Below are positions 10,584 to 26,398 of a DNA stretch of 64,000 nucleotides, piece by piece. A program made the position numbers and the translations under genes. This stretch comes from Paroedura picta (taxonomy: Eukaryota > Chordata > Lepidosauria > Squamata > Gekkonidae): the NCBI RefSeq assembly GCF_049243985.1, contig NC_135369.1:21850533-21914532 (forward strand), given 5' to 3'. A model generated the notes under the pieces. That model saw only the letters and a list, made by a program, of their open reading frames with translations, was not told the DNA's origin and did no database searches. How positions within the stretch are numbered: position 1 is the stretch's first letter; each line of letters starts with the position of its first letter.

Positions 10584-13500
10584 ATGGACACCACCTTCCC
10601 TATGAAGGCCCGAACGATGGTGGAACCAGGGCTGGCCATGGTAGGCAACCAAAGTCATGGGAAACTCAACAGCCTAGAGGAGATCTTGGCCAGCGGTGCA
10701 ACCAATGAGAGTTTGCCAGCTGAGGAGCTCTTCCAGTTGCCTACTTTCTCCACAGCTGCCAAAGTCCGAGTGGCAATAACCATTGTGCTCTTCCTGTCCT
10801 CTGCTTTCTTCAACATCGTTGTGCTCTGGACCATCACGCAGAAATACCAAAAGAGACCCCACCTTCGAATCCTCCTCATGAACCTGGCAGCCGCGGACCT
10901 CCTGGTAACTTTTGTGGTAATGCCTTTGGATGCGGTGTGGAACATCACCGTGCAGTGGTATGCCGGCGACGTAGCCTGCCGGGTTCTCATGTTCCTGAAG
11001 CTGGTGGCCATGTATGCCTCAGCTTTTGTCACCGTGGTGATCAGCCTTGACCGCCGGGCGGCCATCTTGAATCCTCTCAGTGTTGGGGAGGCCAAGAGGA
11101 AGAACAAAGTCATGTTGTGCGTGGCTTGGGTTTTGAGTTTGCTTCTGGCCTTGCCTCAGGTAGGTGGCTGCAATCATGCTGGGGATGGACTAAATTAGGG
11201 GTTTGGGCATGTTGTGGATAAAGGTAAAGGTATCCCCTGTGCAAGCACCGAGTCATGTCTGACCCTTGGGGTGACGCCCTCCAGCGTTTTCATGGCAGAC
11301 TCAATACGGGGTGGTTTGCCAGTGCCTTCCCCAGTCATTACCGTTTACCCCCCAGCAAGCTGGGTACTCATTTTACCGACCTCAGAAGGATGGAAGGCTG
11401 AGTCAACCTTGAGCCGGCTGCTGGGATCGAACTCCCAGCCTCATGGTCAGAGCTTTCAGACGGCTGCCTTACCACTCTGCGCCACAAGAGGCTCTTATGT
11501 TGTGGATACCAGGGATCATATTCTGGAGGCCTTTGGGGTAACTCTGACCCACTGTGTTGCCATAACGAAAGACAAAAAAGATGCAAGCCATTTTAGGGCT
11601 AGGCAATGAGCCACCGGCTTACAACCAATCAATTTCCTTTATGAAAACCTCCAGGAAAACATGTCACTGAACAGTTTTAGGTTTGGGAAAGAGGGAGAAT
11701 TGGACATGAGCAAGCATGGCGCAGTACAGGGCTAGGATCAGAATGGCCAGATTTGAATCCCTAATTCTGCCATGGTAACTTGCTGGTTGACTTTGGCCAG
11801 TCTCTCTCAGCCTAACTTACCTCACAAAGTTGTTGGGAGGGTAAATTGGAAGAGGGCAGAACAATGTTATAGGATAATTTGGGTCATAAGAAGGGAGAAA
11901 GGCAATGAATCACATTGCTCTGTGCCAGCTAGAAGCCTCTTGCTGGAGGTTGACATTTAAGTGGTTAAAAGCAGTGGCCTCTCAGCTGGAGAGTTGGGCT
12001 TGATTCTCCGCTCCTCCACATGCAGCCAGCTGGGTGACCTTGGGCTAGTTGCAGTCCTGTTAGAGCTGTTCTCACAGAGCAGGCCTGTCAGCCCTACCTA
12101 CTTCACAGGGTGTCTGTTGTGGGGCTAGGAAAGGAAGGCAAGTAAGTGATAAAGACAAAGTTGGAACGACCCTTTATCTTACCAGAAAAATGTCTAAGGC
12201 CTTTTTCCTGGAAGAAGAGCTGGGGGCCGGTGGGTGGTGGGGGTGGTGTTATCCTTTTTATTACCCAAAGGCGTCACAAGGTGACTTGCCTACTTCTTGT
12301 AGAAGAGTTGGTTTCATACCCCGCCTACAAGTAGTCAAAAGCAGCCATGTTGCCCTTAACCATGGTTTCCATGCAAACCATTTGTCCAAAGTAACCCCCA
12401 AAATAGCTTGCTTCAGGTCAGAAGTAGGAAGTCAGAAGACCTTAATCTCCAGTGAGGTAGACTCTTTGAGAATTTTGAGCTCTGATCTGGCTCAAAGCCA
12501 GTTTGGTGTAGTGGTTAGGAGTGCGGACTTCTAATCTGGCATGCCGGGTTCAATTCTGCACTCCCCCACATGCAGCCAGCTGGGTGACCTTGGGCTCTGC
12601 ACGGTGATGATAAAGCTGTTCTGACCAGGCAGTGATATCAGGGCTCTCTCAGCCTCAACCACCCCACAGGGTGTCTATTGTGGGGAGAGGAAAGGGAAGG
12701 TGACTGTAAGCCGCTTTGAGACTCCTTCGGGTAGGGAAAAGCGGCATATAAGAACCAACTCTTCTTCTTCTTCTTCTCTTTGTTGGGGGGGGGGCTTGGC
12801 CCATTCCAGATGTTCGTCTTCCACACCGTCAGCCGCTCCCAGCCCACCTATTTCATCCAGTGCGCCACCATGGGAAGTTTCCATGCGCAATGGCAAGAAG
12901 TTCTCTACAATATGTTCACCTTCTGTTTCCTCTTCCTGCTGCCCCTGCTCATCATGGTCGTCTGCTACTCCCGCATCTTCATCGAGATTTCGAGGAAGAT
13001 GAAGAAAGCTTGTGGTGAGGTCAACATGGAAGGTGCTTCCCACCAGGGCAGTGGGCACGGGGTACAGAGAGCCATGACCGCTGCTCCGGAAGATGAGTGG
13101 GATAAATATCTAACAACATGGAGTGGGAGGGAGAATGGAAAGCTCTTAGGCTCCAGAACGAGTCAAGGAGTAGAAATAGTTGGATGGAGGTCAGCAAGAT
13201 GAAGCTGTTTTGAGGCAGTGGAGTTGGGGCCAGGTGAAAGCAGCTAGGTCTTTGTTTTGTGAAGGAATGTAGGGAAAGTTGAAGTTTGTGTAATGGAAAA
13301 TGCTGCCTCGGAGGGGGGTAGAGTCTCCTTCATTCGGAGTTTTTAGGAGATTGGTGGAGCACCTGTCAGGAGGGTGTGTTTTGTAAGTTCCTGAGAAGGT
13401 GGGGGGCTGGACTAGAGGGCCCTTTGTGGTCTCTTCCAGCTCTGTGTGATTCTGAATTAACGGAAACATATATATGGGGGAAATACACCAAGAGGGCTTG

Positions 13501-14807
13501 ATAGAGAGCAATTTCTAAATTATTCTCTTTGGGCCTGGGATTGGTTTGTTTCCCAAGGACCGAGCACTGGGATACAAGGGGCAGTATTAAAGATGAGATT
13601 GCCTTTGACCACGTGCAGATGCTCTGCATCCCTCCCAGGGTAACAGAGCCAGTGAAGCAGGGCATGGGAGGCTTATACCAAAATCAAGAGATTTCTTTCC
13701 CTTAACAGTCAAAGTTGGGAATCGCTGATATTGGTGGGCAGCAAATTCAGAACAAGGAAATACTGGGTTGGATTCAGACTCAATATCTGTTAACAGGAAG
13801 GGGCTGTGAAACTTCTGCCAGTTCTCCATCCTGCTGGAGATGCCACTCCCTCCCCCCATTTGCATTCCCAAGAGTCCCCTTATTGCCCATGAGAAACATA
13901 CCTGAGATTAATAGACTGCAGAGGAAGAAGAGGCGGCACGGAAATTCCGCTGGGAAGTTCCATTCCACTGGCGGAAGTGCTTTCCATTAGCAGAAAATTG
14001 TCTGGATCCAACATGCCTTACATAACGCCAGAAAATCTTTGGGGATTTGTTACTGAAAGCTACAGCAATGGCCAGTAGCTAAGATGGTCTTACACAGGTA
14101 TGAAATAAATTCATAGAGAATGAGGACGGTCAACAGCTATTGGAAAGGATGAATTGATGAAACTTCCACTTTCCACAGATTAGTTGGAGATAACAAACAA
14201 TGGAGAAGGATGTTTTGTGGCCCACCTAGAGCATTCACTCTCTGCAGTTCACATGGCAGCCTATTTGTCCCTTCTCCTCCCATGGACTTTCCGTCCCTTT
14301 TCTCTCTCATTTCCTGCTGCAGCCGCATCCAAGTCCAGGGAGTTCCACCTTCGCCGCTCCTTTAACAACATTCCCCGGGCTCGCATGCGCTCCCTGAAGA
14401 TGTCTGTCGTCATCGTCTTGACTTTCGTCATCTGTTGGACGCCCTACTACATGCTCGGCCTCTGGTACTGGTTCTCCCCAGAGATGCTGACCAGAGAGCA
14501 GGTGCCCCCCGCCCTCAGCCACATCCTCTTCCTCTTTGGCCTCTTCAACGCGTGCCTTGACCCCCTCATCTACGGCCTCTTTGCCATGCACTTCCAGATG
14601 GAAAGCCGGAGGAGCTGCTGTTGCAGCCGGCGGAAGAAGCGGGTGGCCTCCGTGCTGACCGGCTCTTTCCGTGCTTCCCCTGCAATGCCGGGGCGGCGGC
14701 CGGAGGTGAGCCGTGAAAAGTACAAAGCAGAATTCACCGCAGCGGAAGGTCCACCAGGGGCCAAGCTGTCGTTGTACAGGAGAAAGATGGCAGAGAGCTT
14801 CATCTGA
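10584..14807 (+). CDS. GNRHR2: Type II gonadotropin-releasing hormone receptor (3 coding exons)
   Basis: Rhodopsin-class GPCR that binds GnRH peptides at the plasma membrane, in this family mainly through Gq. Coding exons are 10584-11159, 12810-13014 and 14323-14807. Both introns begin GT and end AG, and frame is kept (phase 0, then phase 1). The product is about 421 aa. Exon 1 has N-glycosylation sequons (NQS, NES, NIT), TM1-TM4, Asp in TM2 (LAAADLLV), and DRRAAI at the end of TM3. Exon 2 has the second extracellular loop Cys (FIQCATMGSF) and TM5. Exon 3 has TM6 (ICWTPYYMLGLWYWFSPE), TM7 ending DPLIYGLF, and a cytoplasmic tail of about 80 residues with a CCC cluster. The Asp/Asp pair in TM2/TM7 and the long tail are typical of non-mammalian and type II receptors; mammalian type I lacks the tail. 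The start is uncertain: the ATG at 10638 has a better Kozak context (403 aa). No internal stop is seen. Confidence 0.95.
11221..11496 (-). mobile_element. Sauria SINE (tRNA head, BovB-type tail)
   Basis: On the minus strand it starts GAGCCTCTTGTGGCGCAGAG with a tRNA-like A box, then a B-box match (GTTCGATCCCAG). It ends GGGTCAGACATGACTCGGTG and a CCTTT tail. Flanked by ATGTTGTGGATA at 11209-11220 and 11497-11508. Squamate-specific family, mobilised by BovB. In GNRHR2 intron 1. Confidence 0.9.
11962..12130 (+). mobile_element. tRNA-derived SINE, 3' truncated
   Basis: AGTGGTTAAAAGCAGTGGCC head and TGATTCTCCGCTCCTCCACA, ending soon after TGTCTGTTGTGGGG. In GNRHR2 intron 1. Confidence 0.6.
12488..12780 (+). 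mobile_element. tRNA-derived SINE with (CTT)n tail
   Basis: tRNA-like head GCCAGTTTGGTGTAGTGGTT with a B box GGGTTCAATTC. The body holds GGTGTCTATTGTGGGGAGAG and CCGCTTTGAGACTCCTTCGG. The tail is TTCTTC repeats. The element ends about 30 bases before GNRHR2 exon 2, so its pyrimidine tail may serve as part of the splice-acceptor tract. Confidence 0.8.
13385..13460 (+). mobile_element. CR1 LINE 3' end, in GNRHR2 intron 2
   Basis: GGGGGCTGGACTAGAGGGCC followed by TTCCAGCTCTGTGTGATTCT, the terminal segment of CR1. Short and 5' truncated. Confidence 0.6.
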
Positions 14808-14955
14808 AAGGACGGAAGGAGACAGCGGTCTGCTTCATCCTCCTCCCCAAATATTTGGCCTTCGCTTCTGGGCGCAGGCAACCAAATGGCTCTAATCCAC
14901 CTGTGGACTCAGAAAGTTTCTACATCCATCATTCTAACCATCGATGCCATCGACC

Positions 14956-14961
14956 AATAAA
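14956..14961 (+). terminator. Polyadenylation signal of GNRHR2
   Basis: AATAAA about 150 bases after the GNRHR2 stop codon, in a short non-repetitive 3' UTR. It is the first canonical hexamer downstream of the stop. The transcript would end near 14980, about 2 kb from the 3' end of the oppositely oriented RBM8A. Confidence 0.6.
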
Positions 14962-15185
14962 TCCAGAATATTTTCTCAATAAGGTTCCTATTGTCCCTTT
15001 GTAACACAGATGTAGATGAGGTCATATGGTAGGATTGGTCCATGATAAAAGGAAATCAGGCTGATAAAAGAATGTGGTGGTCAGACACAATCAAAATGGA
15101 CTCCGACCAGACATTACACAACTAAAAGAAGGGGTGCAAGATCGGAAATCATGGCGAGCCCCAGGATCGCCAAGAGGGTCTAAGC

Positions 15186-15778
15186 CAGGAGTTCTCAACC
15201 TTCCTAAGGCTGAGACCCTTTAATACAGTTCCTCCTGTTGGGGTGACCCCAACCATAACATTATGCAAGTGTTCTTTCACAGAAATTAAACCGAAACTGA
15301 CCAATGGTGTGAAGATCCATGGTTCATGATTGTATAGTTTTTTTCTGAGGTTTTTCAGTTCAGTTCTGCCTCTTGTCCCACATCAATCTCAATAAAATCA
15401 GAGTCCAGTCGCACCTTTAAGACCAACAAAGATTTATTCAAGACGTGAGCTTTCGAGTGCAAGCACTCTTTGTCATACTAAGAACTGACCATCATGATGG
15501 TGCTTGCACTCGAAAGCTCGCGCCTTGAATAAATCTCTGTTGGTCTTAAAGGTGCTAGTGGACTCTGATTTTATTGTGCTACTTCAGACCAACACAGCTA
15601 CTCATTTGAATCTATCCATGTCAATCTCACTCTTTTCTGCTGCTCCAGACAGATGCTCTATCTCAATCTACCCCGCAAGGCTGTTGTGTGGATGCCCCCC
15701 CCCCCCCCCCGGCCAAGCTGCTTGCCCTGCTGCGATCCCTGTGAAAGGGTCGTTTGACCCCCAGGCTGAGAACCACTG
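15186..15778 (+). mobile_element. SPIN-like hAT element with a nested palindromic repeat
   Basis: Ends CAGGAGTTCTCAACC and GGCTGAGAACCACTG, with perfect duplication GTCTAAGC at 15178-15185 and 15779-15786. A separate palindromic element (15389-15615) sits inside it. Confidence 0.85.
15389..15615. mobile_element. Palindromic element with AAGACCAACA arms
   Basis: Left arm AGTCGCACCTTTAAGACCAA is mirrored by TTGGTCTTAAAGGTGCTAGT on the right; between them ACTCGAAAGCTCGCGCC mirrors GTGAGCTTTCGAGT. The same arms form 63530-63640. Inserted into the SPIN-like element. Confidence 0.7.
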
Positions 15779-15836
15779 GTCTAAGCCCTGCAATAGCCCC
15801 TGCCTGCTTGGCAACTTGGATGGAAAGCCTCTTAAC

Positions 15837-16342
15837 CAGTGGTCCCCAACCCGCAGGCCGTGGCCCGGTGCCTGGCCGCAAATGCCTTGGCGCCGGGCCG
15901 TGGCTCCTTCTTCCCTCCCCCCCCGAAGCAAGAAGCTCACCAGGCCACGAGCAAATCAGCCACTAAAGCTAAAGCGGCCGATTAGCTCGCGGCCCGGCAA
16001 GCTTCTCGCTTCGGGAGGGGAAGGAAGAGAAGCTTACCAAGCCGCGAGCTAATCGGCCGCTTTAGCTTTAGTGGCCGGTTTGCTCGCGGCCCGGAGGGGC
16101 CGGGAGGGGGAGCCGTGGCCGCCGGCATGGCGGCGGCGCAAACATGCATGCGCGGACTGCAGCGCATGCGCGTTTACGCCCCTGCTGGGCGCAAACGCAC
16201 GTGTGCGGCAGTCCGCACGTGTGCGGCAGTCCGCGCATGCGCGTTTGTGCTGGGGCTGCCGCGCGTGCGCGGGCACCCGGGCCACCCTCTCCCCCCACTA
16301 CGCTGCAGCGGTCCGCAGCGAGCGTAAGCTTGCGGACCACTG
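15837..16342 (+). mobile_element. CpG-rich hAT element (GGTCCCCAAC group)
   Basis: Ends CAGTGGTCCCCAACC and GCTTGCGGACCACTG, with perfect duplication CTCTTAAC at 15829-15836 and 16343-16350. Internally it is extremely CpG-rich. It holds an inverted repeat (about 15965-16070, arms GCGGCCGATTAGCTCGCGGC) and tandem GTCCGCACGTGTGCGGCA units near 16196-16240. No transposase. Confidence 0.85.
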
Positions 16343-17033
16343 CTCTTAACTAGTGAAGGAACCAAATCTTTAGGAAAGGAAGGGAACTTCTGATCGGTAA
16401 CAGAGCTACTCCCCACGCCAACTCAAGTCAATCCATCCTCTTAAGGTGTCACCAAAGCAAACCGGGTTTTATTCTAGCACGAGCTTTCAAAGGTGGCAGT
16501 CCAAGTGGGTGGAGAGCACTGCCCCGATCACCCGGCCTGTGGAAGTGGTTCAGAGAAGATACAGAATAATGCCCGGCTTTTTCTTCTGCATGTTCATGGA
16601 TCACCCCCTGCATTTTTAATTTATGGTTGCGAAACACCCCAAAGTTTGTGTAGCGCAACCAGAGGCTCCACAAATAAAGCACAACTCTTTGCTCAGGACA
16701 GACTCGAATAGCCACCCGCTGAGTTGCTGCCGGTGGGAAAGTCAAAAATTAACTCTTTTTGGACTGCCAAAGAGCTGCCATTTCTCTTTCCCTCTGAGGC
16801 GGCTACTGCCAGCCCACAAACGGTCAGGATCTCTGAGGGATCCTGCAAGATCAAGTTCAAGGGTCCCGATGCTGCCCCCAACTGTCCCTTCCGGCAAGGG
16901 AAGGCTGCCGGACGACAGTTATAGTTGTCTGCGACTGCAGGCCACATCTTACACCCCACCCGTTTCATAAAGTAAAAAAAAGGCTTAATACAAGAGTTTG
17001 GGACTTTTCTTTTTTTAAAAAAAGCAACGGCCT

Positions 17034-17039
17034 TTTATT
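17034..17039 (-). terminator. Candidate RBM8A polyadenylation signal
   Basis: AATAAA on the minus strand about 315 bases past the RBM8A stop, followed by a T-rich tract. It would give a short 3' UTR. An alternative site further downstream cannot be excluded. Confidence 0.5.
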
Positions 17040-17351
17040 TTGAACACTGTCTTCTCGGAGAGTCCTTTCTCAAACCGAACAGCCGGGCGAGTTCTGTTGC
17101 GACAGAGGGGACAAGGGTGGCTCCAAGGAAACCAGTAAGGGAAGTCTCATGTATTTTGAGACAGATGCAAATAAAAAAAAAAAACATTCTAGAGGGCATA
17201 TGCAGCGTTATTTAAAAAAATAAACCCTGGGCAAGGCCAGAGGCATATTCCAGCTCACAGGTCTGCCCGCACACACCAGGAGCTCCAGGACATTCGCCAC
17301 AAACTTATACTATGCCCTGGCAAAAGAGGAGGGGGTGGCGATGGTTTCTCC

Positions 17352-23420
<6,069 letters not shown>

Positions 23421-23556
23421 AGACATAGATAGAGGCGGGTGGCTTTGTGGGGCTTCCCAGCAGCTATGCAGGCGTCACCATAGAGAGTCCTGGGATAGAG
23501 GGAAACCACTCACACTCCACCACCCCCTAGTGGTCTAAAGTGGCTCTCAATGTTTA

Positions 23557-23839
23557 AAGGTAAAGGTAAAGGTATCCCCTGTGCAAGCACCGAGTCATGT
23601 CTGACCCTTGAGGTGACGCCCTCTAGTGTTTTCATGGCAGACTCAATACGGGGTGGTTTGCCAGTGCCTTCCCCAGTCATGACCGTTTACCCCCCAGCAG
23701 CAAGCTGGGTACTCATTTTACCGACCTCGGAAGGATGGAAGGCTGAGTCAACCTTGAGCCGGCTGCTGGGATCGAACTCCCAGCCTCAATGGGCAAAGCT
23801 TTCAGACGGCTGCCTTACCACTCTGCGCCACAAGAGGCT
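23557..23839 (-). mobile_element. Sauria SINE
   Basis: Same family as 11221-11496. Flanked by the 13-bp duplication CTCTCAATGTTTA at 23544-23556 and 23840-23852. The near identity to the other two copies suggests recent spread. Upstream of the RBM8A promoter. Confidence 0.9.
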
Positions 23840-24119
23840 CTCTCAATGTTTACCGAAGTTTATTCTGGGTTAAGGTTTCTGTATCTCTATGGGAGCACTA
23901 CTTACCCGTTCGTTACAATAGGCCGGTATTTGTATAGAGAGACAGAGAAAGTGAATCGCGTGAATGATCCGGTAGCAGATCGACATGGTTACTTGAAACT
24001 TCGCGTGGAGCACACCGGGTAGATGCCCGTCAGTAACACTTGACGGGATGGTGCTTTTAATTTTGTTACCCGCCTTGACCAACACTGGAAGGGCGGGTTA
24101 CAAATCAAAACGTATTGTT

Positions 24120-24790
24120 ATGGGGCGGAGTAAAAACCGGATAGAGCATTAAACCAAAAAGAGTGCCACAAAAAACAGTGGGGTGCAATACTGAGATGCA
24201 AGAACAATAATTTAGAAATGAAAAAGTGTAACTCTCACATCTTTATTGACCTGTTCTGGGCCAAAATGCCTCTGGGACGCCCCAGAACGGGCATTAAACC
24301 AACAAGAGAACTGCAAAAAACAATGGAATGCATTACAGACATTTAAGGACAATTCTTTAGAAATGAAAACGCAGAACTCTCCCACCTTCATCAACCCGTT
24401 CTGGGCCCAAACGTGTTAAAAGCACTCCAGAACAACATTTTGGAATTCTAAATGCAGACATATTTGTGGCGCTTGCCTGTTCCAGGGTGTCCCAGAGGCA
24501 TTTTGGCCTGGAATGGGTTAATAAAGAAGTGAGAGTTACACGTCTTCATTACGACAAGATTGTTCTTAAGTGTCTGTAATGCATCCCATTGTTTTTTGCG
24601 GTACTCTTATGTATTAAATGCCCGTTCCAGGGTGTTCCTGAGGCTTTTTTTACCTGAGGCTTTTTTTACCTTTTTTTAAGGATTAATAAACATACAGGAT
24701 TTCCAGTTCTAATTTCCAAAATACTGTTCTCAAGTGTCAGTAATGTATCTCACTGATTTTTGCAGCACTCTTGTTTAATGTCCATTCAGG
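24120..24790. repeat. Large inverted repeat of about 145-bp units
   Basis: Two direct units at left (about 24146-24290 and 24291-24410; shared AAAAAACA and TTAGAAATGAAAA blocks, ending CGTTCTGGGCCCAAA or TGTTCTGGGCCAAAA). They are followed, after a centre near 24440, by two inverted units (24476-24625, 24621-24790; shared GTTCCAGGGTGT, TTCTTAAGTGTCTGTAATGC, CATTGTTTTTTGC). This is a foldback-type structure. No family recognised. Confidence 0.7.
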
Positions 24791-24969
24791 CTTTTACCCT
24801 GTCCATATTATTATTATTACTGTTGTTGTTGGCTGCACAGACTACACAGAGCCAACTTGGTGTAGTGATCTGGTGATCACAGACTGGCTGCTGTGATGTT
24901 TTAGTCTGATCCTTGCTCACTCTTCTTCTAAAATGTAGTTTTAAAAATTGTGTTCTTCTCCCCCTGCAC

Positions 24970-25155
24970 TTGGGCTTTTTCAGATCTCAGAAGCCAAGCA
25001 GGGTCAGCCCTGGCTGGTATGTGGATGGGAGACCTTTAAGAAAGCCCACAGCTGCCATGCCAAACCACCTCTGAATGTCTCTTGCATTGAAAACAATATA
25101 GGGTCTCTTTAAATCAGCTTGGGGCCACTTTCCACCAAGAGCCAAGCAACAGGGA
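24970..25155 (+). mobile_element. 5S-rRNA-like SINE
   Basis: Head CAGATCTCAGAAGCCAAGCA and GTATGTGGATGGGAGACC resemble the 3' half of 5S rRNA (box C region). Then CCACCTCTGAATGTCTCTTG. Further copies: 31055-31215, 39505-39660, 59285-59455 on + and 48640-48840 on -. Confidence 0.7.
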
Positions 25156-26398
25156 AGAACATTAAACAGCATAGGTGGCTTGTGGCTAGGAATTACAGCT
25201 ATTCTCCAGTCTAAAGAGTTCCGTTCTGGAGGGTGGGCTGCATAGCATTATACTCCACTAAGGTTCCTCCCTGCCAGAATCCTGCCCATTCCCAGCTCCA
25301 CCCCCAAAACATCCAGAGCTGGCAACTGTACATGTGGCTAGTCATTGCTGGAAACAACATTCAGTTGACCCATTGGGCCAATCCAACAAAGATCTTCTTA
25401 TATAGGATGCATTTGTATCTCTTAAGAATGGAGCCTCCTCTTCGGGAGCAGCATATCTTTGTATACCACTATGCGTATGAGGGAGCATTGCCTTTGTGCT
25501 CTCTTGGAGAACTTCCTTGAAGCATCTGGCCTGCTAAGGTTGATGATGGGATGCTGGAATGGATGGACCTTTGGTCAGCTCCAGCCAAATAGTCCCTGTA
25601 CAAGTTTATATGTGGATGGGTCTGTCAGTAGAGGCTGCTACCACAATAAATCCTCGATGTTCAGAAACAGCATACCTCTTAGTACCCAAGATAGTTTTAG
25701 AGGGGCAGCCATGCTGGACTGAAGAAGAACAGAGAGAGTCGGGTCCACAGTAGCACTTTAGAGACCAACAAGAGCTTCTGACAAAGGGACTTTGAGGCTG
25801 TCAGGTACCCCCGGCAGGGGATGGAGGGGTAAGGATAGTCAGATCCAGGATGGGAAACTCCTGGAGATTTGGGGATGGAGCCTTCATAGCATCCATTTTG
25901 TCCAGGGTAACTGATCATAACAGTCTGGAGATTATCTGTAATTCTGGGGGAACATCAGGTCTCATCCAAAGAATGGAGTCCTTGTTTGGCTTTCAAAAGC
26001 TTATATCACGAACATTTTGTTGGCCTCTACTGTTTTTGAATCTAGGTGCACTCCAGACCAGTGGCTGGAAGACAAACAAGCCAGAAAAGGCTTCTGTTCT
26101 TCCATCTTGCTTGGGGAAAGAGATGCGGGGTTGGATTCTCATTCTGATCCCTCATTGCTTTTCTTATTTGGAGTGAGAGATTTATAAAATGCACCGGAGA
26201 AGGAAGCAAGCAAGCAACAAACTTTATTCACTGTCCCTGCCCTCACATAAAGCCAACATTGAGGACTGTCTCATAAGATGAGGCCAAAGAGAAATCTGCT
26301 TTTGGGGAGAAGGTCCTGGGGAAGGAATGCCAGGGTAAACCCCAACCATCACCTCCCAAACAAAAGATGGCTGCTGGGCCACTAAGGAAGGCCCCAAT

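Noticed and set aside
11221-11609. Frames repeated at 11214, 23550 and 32280 (ASTESCLTLGVTPSSVFMAD), which look like a conserved protein
   Set aside because: They are antisense reads through three copies of the Sauria SINE.
16049-16349. Several overlapping Arg/Ala/Cys-rich frames of 70-92 codons
   Set aside because: All lie in the CpG-rich hAT element; open frames there follow from the scarcity of A and T.
24970-25155. 5S rRNA gene
   Set aside because: Only the 3' half of 5S-like sequence is present and it is fused to a SINE body found in at least five places.
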